A stretch of DNA of 64,000 nucleotides from Apricaphanius iberus (Eukaryota > Chordata > Actinopteri > Cyprinodontiformes > Aphaniidae). Position numbers and translations under genes: made by a program. Location of the stretch: contig JAPXFQ010000804.1 in NCBI GenBank assembly GCA_028564705.1, positions 248,001 to 312,000 on the forward strand, in the 5' to 3' direction. Positions 36,901 through 45,260 of this stretch are shown piece after piece. Below the pieces are notes generated by a model. It saw only the letters and a list, made by a program, of their open reading frames with translations. It ran no database searches and was not told the DNA's origin. Each line of letters opens with the position of its first letter. Positions within the stretch are counted from its first letter, which is position 1.

Positions 36901-36997
36901 GTAGTGGACGGGAAACTATCTCTATAGGGTAGTGGGTGGGTGGCAGTCCCTGTTCCTTGACCTGGACTCTGGGTTCCCTGAGCTGGACTCTGGGTTG
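33923..36997 (-). CDS. L2 retrotransposon ORF2: AP endonuclease and reverse transcriptase
   Basis: A 1024-codon open frame from just after a TGA (36998-37000) to TAA at 33923. Residues counted from that TGA: the endonuclease shows GLLNIRSL at about 68-75, AETW at 97, RPPG, GDFN at 208 and SDH at 272, so the EEP active-site set looks complete. The reverse transcriptase shows [17 protein letters not shown] at 655, [10 protein letters not shown] at 712 and the catalytic YADD at 745. The C-terminus has the L2/CR1-type '[14 protein letters not shown]' block. The enzyme nicks genomic DNA and copies its own RNA (and SINE RNAs sharing the tail) by target-primed reverse transcription. There is no ATG before residue 284, after the whole endonuclease, so translation must enter from the upstream frame or by a non-AUG route. 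All motifs look intact; activity is inferred, not shown. Confidence 0.93.
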   Translation of the reverse strand, partial: QPRVQLREPRVQVKEQGLPPTHYPIEIVSRPLPKTNELKVNATRAKYKNLIKINKTRTEHKNKSIKCGLLNIRSLPSKTLLVNDLICENNIDLFCLAETWLQEEDHVTINESTPPSYLNFSVPRSTGRGGGVATIFHSDLLINLQKNNSYSSFEHLVFSFPHTHNKAVKPLLFVVLYRPPGPYSQFLDQISDFLSDLVLNTDKVIIVGDFNIHVDNESDSLNTAFHTILDSIGFTQNVQGPTHSCHHTLDLVLTYGIDCEEITVFPHNPILSDHFLITFKLTLMDHIKPERKLHYTRTLSDNAVANFKEALPTLISSVYKCRTENSDLTRDPSQLDILVHSVNSSLRRAIDKVAPLKRKVASHRRLTPWFNLELRTLKQNVRKLERKWRSTHLHDSFLIWKNSLLLYKKSLHTARTAYYSSLIEENKNNPRFLFNTVAKLTQDHSSIEPTIPQALSSDDFMQFFINKIDSIKNKIIGNLPNMLASSLVNEAASKMVEPNICLNCFNAAELCDVLKLLASSKPSTCVLDPIPTKLLKEVFPLIAAPILNIMNLSLVNGYVPQEFKIAVIKPLLKKPSLDQNDLINYRPISNLPFLSKILEKIVAHQICEHLNNNELFEKFQSGFRAHHSTETALVKVTNDILIASDNGLVTILVLLDLSAAFDTVDHNILIERLQSVGIIGTALGWFKSYLSNRFQFVQVNNRSSSTSIVTCGVPQGSVLGPILFTIYMLPIGKIIRQHGIKFHSYADDTQLYLSINPDESNQLGRLQACLEDIKTWMTLNFLLLNSDKTEVVVFGPEALKKKLLSQPLHLDGIKLASSNKAKNLGVIFDQDMSFRTYIKEVCRISFFHLRNIAKIRTILSRNDAEKLVHAFVTSRLDYCNCLLSGSPQNTIKSLQLVQNAAARILMNIKRRDHISPVLASLHWLPVKSRIEFKILLLTYKALNNLAPSYIRDLIVPYVPNRDLRSQTAGLLVVPRISKSRMGGRSFSYQAPLLWNRLPGLVREADNLSIFKTRLKTFLFDKAYS

Positions 36998-37273
36998 TCA
37001 CGGCTTTGGGGAACTAGAGATAACCCTATCAATGTTCCTGGAAAGAAGCGAAGCTCCGTCCTCGGTGGGATGGATGCCGTCTCTACGTAACAGTCCAGGT
37101 TTTCCCCAGAAGGCCCCCCACTTATCAATGTAGCCCACATCGTTTTCTGGACACCACCATGACAACCAAAGGTGGAACGAAAGCATACGGCTGTACATGT
37201 CATCGCTAGTACGATCAGGCAGGGGACCAGAAAAAATTACAGAGTCAGACATCTTTTTGGCAGCCCTACACAC
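36998..37273 (-). pseudogene. L2 ORF1 remnant: C-terminal half of an SGNH-type esterase domain
   Basis: About 90 codons, in the same frame as ORF2 and ending at its TGA. Visible motifs are 'KKMSDSVIFSGPLPDRTSDD', then SFHLWLSWWC, then 'YIDKW', and finally RRDGIHPTEDGA, which carries the Asp-x-x-His pair expected at the end of an SGNH/GDSL hydrolase. The N-terminal half with the catalytic Ser (GDS block) and the GxND block is missing because the LINE is truncated there. Esterase-bearing ORF1 proteins are known in CR1 and L2 elements; their role (lipid or RNP interaction) is uncertain. ATG at about 37250-37252 is the only internal Met near the start. Confidence 0.8.
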
Positions 37274-37434
37274 CGAAGCTACGCTAATTTTAGTGGCTTA
37301 TTAGTGGCTAATTTAAGTGCGACCTGTAGCTTGCTCTTGTAGATGGAGAGAAGTTCTCCAGGTACATAATTTGGGAAATTTTCCAAACCAGAAAGAAATT
37401 GATCAAACAGCAGTTCTCAAACCCGTACTTAAGT

Positions 37435-37975
37435 AAAAAAACCTGGAGAACATGTTAATACAGAACTACAGGCCCATCTATAATATTTCATTCATAAGTA
37501 CAATTATTGAAAAGGCTGTGTTTCAACAGTTAATTAGTTTCCTAATAATGGCCAACCACTTTGATAGTTTTCAGTCTGGTTTCTGTGCTCACCACAGCAG
37601 CACCGAGACTGCCTTCATCAAAGTCCTCAATGACAAATGTGATAAATGTGGTAGAACATCTGTGCTGGTTCTGTTTGAACTCAGTGCAGCACTAGACACT
37701 ATTGTTCATGTTGATCTATTGGAACAACTGGATTATTATGTTCATTCAAATCAAGACTAAAACCTGTTAAGAGCTGTTTTGTTTTCATATATCATATGTT
37801 GTTTGTGTGTTCCATGCATTATTGCTGTTTCTACTTTATCCTCTATTCATGTCTGACATATTTGTTCTGTGTGCTTTATGCTTTATTTCTGTTTTTACTT
37901 TAATGTGAAGCACATCGAATTACCCTGTTGTTGAAAGTATGTACAAATAAAATTGCCTTGCCATGTCTTAAAGAG
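37435..37975 (+). mobile_element. L2 LINE remnant, plus strand, internally deleted
   Basis: A plus frame (37452-37760) preserves reverse-transcriptase motifs: QNYRPIYNISFISTIIEKA, 'FDSFQSGFCAHHSSTETAF', VLVLFELSAALDTIVHVDLL (motif A with D changed to E and F to L). Everything from there to the 3' UTR is deleted; the tail resumes with GTGAAGCACATCGAATTACC and 'TACAAATAAAATTGCCTTGCC', an L2 3' end distinct from the minus-strand copy. Catalytically dead. It lies head-to-head with the 32805-37310 element. Confidence 0.85.
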
Positions 37976-38339
37976 GCAGAGGTTGTGCTGAAGGAAACTT
38001 GAGCGGAGTTTCAGGTTTGAACATTTGTATCAATCCAGCCACTCTTTCTGGTGTTTCTCTTAATGAGCAGCAAGTGCTGAGGTGGACCCAACCCTGCACC
38101 CAAAGCACTCTCAGGCAGATCATTTCTTAGAATATAACCCAGAGTCACAGAGTTTACAGAGTTCAAATGAATCAATTTCTAACAGATATTTCATGAAATT
38201 GAGTAAAACTGACAATGACAAAATCCCAAACTGTTAGAATGCGTTCCTGCTAATGAAGCCAGCTGACTTAATTAAACATTCACTTCGATTCAGACCCACG
38301 TTCAGAGCATGCACAGAGCAGCAGGCAACCCCAGAGCAC

Positions 38340-38455
38340 AGAATATTGTTTTAATAGGAAGCAACCTCCTGCAGAAACCACACAATGAAAGGGAAGCCAT
38401 CTGCCTCAAACCCACTGGGGGGGGCTGGTGGTGACAGAATAAAGAAGGGAGTCAG
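38340..38455 (-). repeat. L2 3'UTR scrap
   Basis: Order and spelling of AATAGGAAGCAACCTCCTGC AGAAACC ... CCATCTGCC match the L2 3'UTR block seen at 33000-33070 (GGAAGAAACCTCCGGCAGAACC ... TATCTGCC). Highly diverged. Confidence 0.5.
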
Positions 38456-39789
38456 ACGGACACGAAGTGAGCAAGCTAGAGTTACCCGAAACTAAAAAGA
38501 AAAACAAAAAGTTAATCACAGCAGCTCCCAGCACTTAACTTCTTCCCTGGAGCCATGCCTTCAGCATAGTCCCACTCATAAATACATTCATTCCCACAAA
38601 TAAATTTGCACTGATCAACAAAGCAGAAAGCACTTGGCACAGTTACTGCATCTGCCCTCCTGCTTCCAATTAGCCTGAGAAATCTTAGCATTAAATATTT
38701 TCATGTAGAAGTGGAATATCTTAACAGGTTGCATAACTATCCTGACAAACTGATGTTTATTTGCAGAGAGGTGGAGCACAAACTCCAATAGCAGTTCTCC
38801 TTTGAGGGAGCTAATTTAAAGCACCATTTAAAGGTACAAGTATTAGGTTAATTACAATAGAGAGTTTGCCAAAAAGGATATTATAAAACAGCCTTGAGGC
38901 CAATCAATAGTTGTACATTTAACAGATCATTTGGTCTGTAATAAATTGAACAATTAAATCTTAAGAAGAGCAGCTAATAATTTATTGCAGGGTTAAAGTC
39001 CCAAAACCGGTTCTATTTACTTGAAAAGGTTATAAAAAGACACATAACAGGACACATGTATAACTGTTTTGAGAAGATGCTTATGTTATTTTCACATAAT
39101 GTTCATTTCACATTCCTTTTGTGCAAAGTCTACCAGTTCCCCCTATGTTGCTGTCATATTGTATGTACTGTTGTAATGGTGTTCAAAATCTTGCCAAATG
39201 TCCCCTTTCTTCTCTAAATATAACAGTGGTCATTGTAGTGATATATATGTCTTTTTATCAAACCATCAGACTTGATTCAACAATTTAACATGTTTATTCT
39301 AATTCAGAATCTTAGTCTGGCATTTGATGTTGCTTTTGGAGTAATGGCTTCTTGTTATCTGAGTAGCCTTTCAGCTCATGATTTCACAATGCATTGTGAC
39401 ACCCCCTCTCCAGCTTCAGCCAGCATCTCCACAAGGTATTTTGCTTTTGTTCTGTGGTGGATCAACACATCTTACCAAAATTTGTTCATCTCTAAAAGAC
39501 ACAAGCAGTCTCCTTCCTAAAAGGTATAATGGTTGAATATTCCAATGGTCTTCATCCTTACGTATCAGTGTTTGAACATATCAACATAGCACTCTCAGGC
39601 ATTTGGAAATCGTACTCAAGTGTGAACCAGCCTTGTGGAGGTCCAGAATTCTCTACCTGATATTTTAAAGGATTTTTTGGTATTCTTCCATGCTCTCATA
39701 AAAAGAACCAATGTTTTTGAAATGTTGCCTATATATATCCACAGCAAGAAGTAACCTCAGAATTTGAGAAAACCCATAAGGGACCTCTA
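38456..39789. other. No gene seen
   Basis: AT-rich unique DNA; the 82-codon plus frame at 39272-39520 has no domain. Confidence 0.5.
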
Positions 39790-40368
39790 CAGCCTAGTTT
39801 AAGCTTCTCCGACCTCAAATTTGCACTCAGACGCAGACGTATTGACGGAGACGTTTTCTGTTTATAGTACTCCACTCTTCTACTTCATTCTCTAATGTTT
39901 TGCTCGACCAGGACAGAAGGGAGTGCTGAGTTTTCATAGCGTCTCTGCTTACTATCAAAGCGCTGCTTCTGCTTTTTTCTAGGCTTGTGAACGCGTTCCT
40001 TCCTCAAGGAGCAAGGAACGACAGAAAGTACGTTTTTATTTTTTGTTTTCCATACCTCCTTGTGTTCAAAATCGGCAAAGGAACAGATTCGATAAGTTAT
40101 CCTTTCAATATAAAGCATGTAGTGGCCAAACGTTGCATTAACTACTGATTACAACAACTGTAGAGCCCCGTTCTGGTGAAGAGATCTCTGGTTGTTACTG
40201 AAACTGACCAATCAGATGAATACGCTCTCTGTTGACGGAGACAGATAATTAAAATTTGGGCCTCTACTCCGTGCGTCCTTGCGTAGGTGATGGAGAGCCC
40301 TTGTGTTCACCGATAATGGCGTTGCGTCAATCCGTCTCCGTCAAAACGCAGAAGCATAAACTAGGCTT
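39790..40368 (-). mobile_element. MITE family A/B, copy B, with intact termini
   Basis: Bounded by TA at 39788-39789 and TA at 40369-40370. The left terminus CAGCCTAGTTTAAGCTTCTCC and the right terminus (reverse complement AAGCCTAGTTTATGCTTCTGC) are inverted repeats. Subterminal GACGGAGACG motifs recur at both ends. The 579-bp body is the reverse of copy A at 4894-5560. No coding capacity, so it depends on a transposase elsewhere. The TA duplication favours Tc1/mariner, but the subterminal repeats are unusual for it. Confidence 0.8.
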
Positions 40369-40370
40369 TA

Positions 40371-41939
40371 GAAATACTCTGTAATTATTGTGGCATTTAG
40401 CATATAAATACTTTTGGTAATATCACTCAACCTAATACATAAAAAGATTAGACTAATTTGTGTCTAAAAGTGAAAAGAGGTAAGATGTGGGTTTATACAG
40501 TGATTGTAAATGTCTGGTTTTAACTACAATCAACTTATAATGGATAATGTAGATTTTAAGCTCTGCTATTGACTATTTTCTGATTTCTTAGATACCTGGC
40601 AAGGTGGCGAACTGTACAGCTTTAGCATGAACTTGAGGTAATCATGCAGAAGATACAATTGATTTTATGGTATACCATAAAAAGGAGGTGGAAAAAATAT
40701 CTGTTGTCACCCAACAAATTTGGAGGATTATTTGTAATATTTTGGAGACAGAACCCATGGAAACCCCAGCACCTAGGTCAGTGACCTCAAACAGACTGAC
40801 TCGCGCATTAAAAGGCAATAAATGCACTGAGGTCTGTCATTTATCATCAAGAGAGAGACTGCCTCAATAAGGGGTAAAATTACCTGATGGTAAAAAGTGA
40901 AAACGCAGGGCAATAGAGAGATCTAAGGATAGCAAGAAGAGAAAAGAGACAAAGACAAACCAACAAGGGATGATGATGGGGGTTTGAGAGAGCAGAGCCA
41001 GGAAAAAAAAAGGCACTGGTGAAAAAACTAAACAAAAAGAAACAGGAGTCAGCAAATGGAGAGGAGAAGCTGTAAATGAAGGGGTAATGAACCCATGCTG
41101 GTGGGGGCAGGTGATCTATAATGAATGAAGCTGGGGGGAGGAGAAAAGAGGTTGTTATCTGGGATTTTCTTGGTCGGTAATAAACACACATCCAATCACA
41201 AGCTTTCTGACTGACCTGGCCAAGGTGCAAGCAGCAAGAAAGGTATGGTTTGATGTTTAATTATCGTCAAAGTCTGGTTACCTGAGAATTATAAATATTG
41301 ATGTGCTTTTGGTAGTAAATAGCAGCTTCCAAAATGTTCCTGTGAAGGAAAGAAATTGTAATATTTCTGTGAGTTGAAAATCTTAACCTTGCAAGATAGG
41401 TTTCAGCTCCATATAGGCACACTGAAAAGTAAAAAAGGGAATTTGTGCAATACATTTATCAAAATGTGCATATACAGATATTTAGATAAAAATAATGGTG
41501 AACACTTTCAGCAGTGGATACATGCAAAATGTAACCTGTACTAAAGGATTGATCTATAATATGGTCATGTGGGTGGGGGGGGAGAAGAATTCTTGGAAAA
41601 AGTAATTTTCGTGCAATTTGAGAAGATTCTAACGAGACCTTATTACAGTAATGTAGAGTCTGCCCAAGGTATAGAAACGCTTTGCTGACCTGGTGGCCTA
41701 AAACTAATGGTATTTTAAATTTTTTTTAAATATTAAAAGGGAGCTTTGTATTTAGAGACCAAGAGGATTTTCTGGCCCAATATGAAGATTGGCCCATTGT
41801 GGTGCTTGGAGCTGCACATCATTTTGAAACATGGAATTAGTAGATCAATTGGGACCACAACATCTAAATATAAAATAAGCCAGTGTGGAATTAAATCGTA
41901 CATATGACTATAAGTTTTGTCATATTCCTATCAAAAGGA
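40371..41939. other. No gene seen
   Basis: Unique AT-rich DNA; purine-rich between 40890 and 41160. No domain in the 116-codon minus frame at 40880-41230. Confidence 0.5.
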
Positions 41940-42266
41940 ACTGAACAGGCTAAATAAAAGGGCAGTAAATTTGTGAAAAAAAGACAAACTGAAATATCAC
42001 ATGGTCAAGGTTCCTAACAGTACGTCCACACCAAAAGCGAATTAAGCAAACGAGTCAGGTGTACATGTTATGTCAAAGGAGGAGCGCGATGACGTGCGGA
42101 AGGGGGTCCCGCTTCAAGTCAGAAGCAGATTTGCGTCGCAAAAATGCTTTTCTGCCTTATTTGCGCGAACAATTCGCGCTACAGATGCAATGGAAAATTC
42201 GCGAAGCATCAAATCGCGCCACGACAACCAATCAGGGGACAGAGTTTCAGTGATTATTTGACTGTC

Positions 42267-42380
42267 ATGGAGTCACAGCCTCAGCAGGACATGGAGGAAA
42301 TACTGATAAACAACGTGGCTAATCACCCCGAGCTACATGACACAAGCAGTTTGCTATAGAGACAGAAATAAAAAAAAAAA
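42267..42380 (+). pseudogene. Start of a Harbinger MADF/Myb-like accessory protein, frameshifted
   Basis: ATG at 42267 opens MESQPQQDMEEILINNVANH PELHDTSSL. The 'LI-x(2)-V-x(2)-HPELHDTSSL' core is the first helix region of a MADF domain as found in the second protein of fish Harbinger elements, a DNA-binding partner needed for nuclear import and targeting of the transposase. After DTSSL the expected YRDRNKK sequence continues one base out of frame (42352-42375), then runs into an A-tract and stops. Only about 40 of 200 or so expected residues survive. Confidence 0.65.
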
Positions 42381-42414
42381 AACTATTTATACAGGAATGC
42401 TCTTAAGAGGTTTG

Positions 42415-42435
42415 TGGGTGGCTCTTAAAAGAGCT
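42415..42435 (-). promoter_or_regulatory. Histone-mRNA-type 3' stem-loop with ACCCA tail
   Basis: On the minus strand the sequence reads CAAC then AGCTCTTTTAAGAGCC then ACCCA. The replication-dependent histone consensus is GGYYCTTYTNAGRRCC followed by ACCCA and preceded by CAA. Only the first stem base differs (A for G). It would form a 5-bp stem plus a mismatch with a TTTA loop. No histone coding sequence is recognisable upstream on that strand, and no purine-rich downstream element follows. Confidence 0.65.
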
Positions 42436-42729
42436 GTTGCTGTAAAAGCACCTCTCGGCCTAGAAGTCAGCCTTTAAACAGCCTCCTCACCTGGTTTCCT
42501 GGTAGCAGCTCCCGCACCATGTCCCACGCTGCTCAAATATTTTAAACTTTTACGAGTCGCAGACAGATGGTTAGCTGCTCAGAAATGTAGTTGGTGTGTC
42601 GGCAGGCGAAGCTTGGACCTTTACGGCAAAAACTGGGCGAGCAGGTCACGTTTTCCAGGCGGCGAGAAGCCGGTGTCTATGAGAGGCTCGCTAGTGTTTA
42701 TGGATCCCTCTGCCGTACCAAACCCCCAG

Positions 42730-42935
42730 TGCAGCGGTCCCAGCTCTACCGGAGGCCAGGCCGAACACGTAATCCACTCTGTCCTCCGTCAGATCGGAGA
42801 CCATAATCCATATTCCACCGGCAGCTGCACTCTAGCCCCAGCTCCGCTGAAGCCCGGGCCGAACACACAGTCCTCCATCAGCTCGGTCTATAATCCACCG
42901 GCAGCTGCACTCTGACCCCATCTCTGCTGAAGGCC
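42730..42935. repeat. Tandem repeat, period about 80 bp, about 2.5 units
   Basis: CCACCGGCAGCTGCACTCT recurs at 42815 and 42895, and GGCCGAACACACAGTCCTCC / GGCCGAACACGTAATCCACT recurs in the preceding unit. The array is GC-rich within an AT-rich neighbourhood and lies inside the Harbinger. Confidence 0.8.
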
Positions 42936-43960
42936 AGTTCGCGTGTGAAAATACCATATTTGAAGCACGTCCAGTTCGCTTTGTACACGCTTCAAGGTGC
43001 GAATGTGCACGCGAACAGCTAGGCGTGTGTTGCGCTTTTTAGTCGCTCCTATTGTGTTTGTGTGGACACAGGGTAAGAGCACAGATGCCTCCAGAATCCC
43101 CAAATGAAAGAATTTTGTGATGACCAGAACTCTTCCTAGACCTGGCCATCCAGCTAAACTGAGCAATTGTGGAAGAAGAGCCTTAGTGAGAGAGGCGTGA
43201 AGAAGAACCCAAAGTTCACTGTGGCCGAGCTCCAGAGATGAAGATGGGAGAAAGGTCTACCAAGTCATCTATCACTGCAGCTCTCCACCAGTCAGGGGTT
43301 TATAGTGGGTTTGAGTGGCAATCTCTCTTCAGTACAAGACAATGAAAGTCCACATAGAGTTTGCCAAAAACTCATGAAGGACTGAAAGACTATGAGAAAT
43401 AAGATGTTCTGGTCTGATGAGACCAAGACTGAACTTTTTAGCATTAATTCTAAGTAGTATGTGTGATACATGTTGGCGAAAGAATCATGTTGTGGGGGTG
43501 ATTTTCAGCTGCAGGTACAGGACAACTGGTTGCAATAGAAGGAAGGATGAATGACCCCAAGAATAGAGATATCCTGGAAGAAAACCTCTTCCAGAGTTCC
43601 AAGCACCTCACACTGTGCCGATGGTTCAACAACAACTTGTTGAAAGGTGCTAAAATAACAAAGGAGTGGCTAAAATAACAGACTGGGTTCAGAACAACTC
43701 TGTGACTGTTCCTGACTTGCCCAGCCAGAGGCCTAACCTAAACCCAATTGAGCTTCTCTTAAGAGACCTGAAAATGGCTATCCATCTATTTTCACCATCC
43801 AACCTGACAGAACTGGAGAGGATCTGCAAGGAGGAATAGCAGAGGATCCCCAAGTCAAGGTGTGAAAAACGTGTTGCATCATTCCTAAGAAGACTCATGG
43901 CTGTACTAGTTTAAAGGGGTGCTTCTACTCAATACTGAGGGAGCTTTAAAGGGGTACCCA

Positions 43961-44389
43961 CTGTACTATAAAAACACCAGCACAGAAGGACAATATCTAT
44001 GGACACAGGTTGTATTGTGTTCCCAGTCTGTTTACAACTTATTTTGTGATGCACATGTTTTCACCTCCAATATATCTTGTTAATAGTTTCCGTGCCAACA
44101 GCTCCACCAACAACACAGAGGTATATTGTTAATGAGCTACATGCTGCTTGAAAATCTAAGTCCTAGAAAACGTTTTGAGACTTTGGCTTAAAATGGTATA
44201 ATAATTATTTAAAGACCACTGAGAAAATGTCAAAATAGCTCAAATGATGATCGGAGCAGGTCTTTAAGGTTTAATTTTCCACATGAAAGATAAGTAGTTG
44301 CTGAGTGTATGTTTTTACACACCTCATTTAGGACTGTCTGCAACTTACATCTCATTACAGTTTCTCTTTTTTGCATGAGAATATATGAT
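43961..44389. other. No gene seen
   Basis: AT-rich unique DNA. Confidence 0.5.
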
Positions 44390-44680
44390 TTTTAACGATT
44401 TAATGATAGGATAACCACAAGACCAATCACAGAACAACATGGAATAGGTAAACACATGATGTGGATGTTTCACTTCAGTCGTCAGCGGTAAACAATCAGG
44501 AGATAGATAACAATAAGGGACACTTTGTATAATGCTGGGACAGACATTCACATGATCTATCATAAGTGTAACACCAGATAATAAGATTTGTCATAAGTAA
44601 AGATGAGATGTTTACATACAGTTGATTCTTGTTTGTACCTTAGAATAAGAATAGCTGAGTAAGACAATTAAACCTTTCTT
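44390..44680. repeat. Dispersed repeat, related to 51060-51400
   Basis: GGATAACCACAAGACCAATC ACAGAACAACATGGAATAGG here matches GGATAATCACAAGATCTGTC ACAGAGCAACATGGGATATG at 51221-51260, and both continue into GGTAAACA. This suggests two relics of one family, perhaps LTR sequence; the class is not determined. Confidence 0.4.
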
Positions 44681-45111
44681 GTCCCAGCACAATAACATTT
44701 TCTGTCACACCTGCTCTCGAAAATTCCTGCTCCCCCTGGCCTCACCTTTACAATTGGAGACACACATCACCTGTAATTTCACAGCATATCATTGTGTACT
44801 TTATCAATAACACATTGTATTGATTTGTTTTAATGAATACATCTTACCTATTCAACAGAAATGTTGCCAAAGCTGCGTCGGATGTAGCCCTGGATAGGTG
44901 GAGAATGGCTTAATTTTTAGAAGTTTGATCAGACTTCCTTATGAGCGCTCTCTGCCATTATGGGGACAGTAAACAGGAAGACACGGAGCGGCCTGTGTGC
45001 GCAGCACCATCTCCATGGGTTTGCGCATGTGCATGAATGTTGATTGACAGACGATAATGTGGAAACACAAATTGTTGGTCATTGTGAATTGTATAGGGTT
45101 ATATGACGAAC
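44681..45111. other. No gene seen
   Basis: Unique DNA, no recognisable element. Confidence 0.5.
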
Positions 45112-45260
45112 TTAAAGAGACAGTGTGTAGTTTTTAGCATTAATCTCTGGAAAAAATCAAAAATATTGTTGAAAATGGAAAAAAAAAGATGCCCAATCAT
45201 TTAAAAGTATTTGCTGCTTCATAGCATATAACCATAAAAAGCAGTTCTAAAATAAATGAG
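45112..45260. mobile_element. TTAA-bordered MITE terminus, copy 1
   Basis: TTAAAGAGACAGTGTGTAGT, 'TTAGCATTAATCTCTGGA', AATATTGTTGAAAATGGAAA and CCAATCATTTAAAAGTATTTG are shared in order with 63330-63480. A TTAA border suggests a piggyBac-type element. Only the left end is recognised; the matching inverted end CTACACACTG is not present to the right. Confidence 0.55.

Larger units (their letters stand above)
32805..37310 (-). mobile_element. L2-clade LINE, 5'-truncated, with open ORF2
   Basis: The element reads right to left. Its 3' end is a TTGAA microsatellite tail after GGCGCTATATAAATAAACTG (32806-32837), the classic L2 3' end. The 3'UTR (32838-33922) holds the usual fish L2 blocks (GGAAGAAACCTCCGGCAGAA, 'CAATCCCTCATACTGAGCAAGC') plus an alien 28S rRNA insert. 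ORF2 lies at 33923-36997 and the end of an esterase-type ORF1 at 36998-37273. The element stops inside ORF1 at about 37300, next to an oppositely oriented L2 fragment. Truncation at the 5' end is normal for LINEs. ORF2 is uninterrupted, so the insertion is relatively young compared with every other element in the window. Confidence 0.92.
42015..43076 (+). mobile_element. PIF/Harbinger element with TAA target duplication, inserted in Tc1
   Basis: Element 42018-43073 is flanked by TAA at 42015-42017 and 43074-43076, the classic PIF/Harbinger target. Termini CAGTACGTCCACACC and (reverse complement) CCCTGTGTCCACACA are imperfect inverted repeats sharing GTCCACAC. The 5' half encodes the start of a MADF-type accessory protein. 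The 3' half has a period-80 tandem repeat and no transposase, so the element is non-autonomous. It also contains a histone-type 3' stem-loop on the opposite strand. Confidence 0.85.
41940..43960 (+). mobile_element. Tc1-like transposon, degenerate, split by a Harbinger element
   Basis: The left part ends with AACTGAAATATCACATGGTC AAGGTTCC at 42014. The right part resumes at 43074 with TAAGAGCACAGATGCCTCC and continues through the transposase reading strand: AACTCTTCCTAGACCTGGCC, 'AACCCAAAGTTCACTGTGGC', TTCTGGTCTGATGAGACCAAG, 'GGAGTGGCTAAAATAAC', CTAAACCCAATTGAGCTTCT, GAGAGGATCTGCAAGGAGGA, and GGGGTGCTTCTACTCAATAC. These are the helix-turn-helix and DDE regions of a fish Tc1 transposase, now full of stops and indels. 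Removing the Harbinger and one TAA restores the family sequence ...GGTTCCTAAGAGCACAG across the junction. Confidence 0.85.

Noticed and set aside
32805..37310. Considered as an RTE/Rex-type or R2-type element because of the rRNA nearby
   Set aside because: The APE-type endonuclease, the esterase ORF1 remnant and the GCGCTATATAAATAAA tail fit the L2 clade. R2 elements insert into 28S genes and carry a different endonuclease; here the rRNA lies inside the LINE, not around it.
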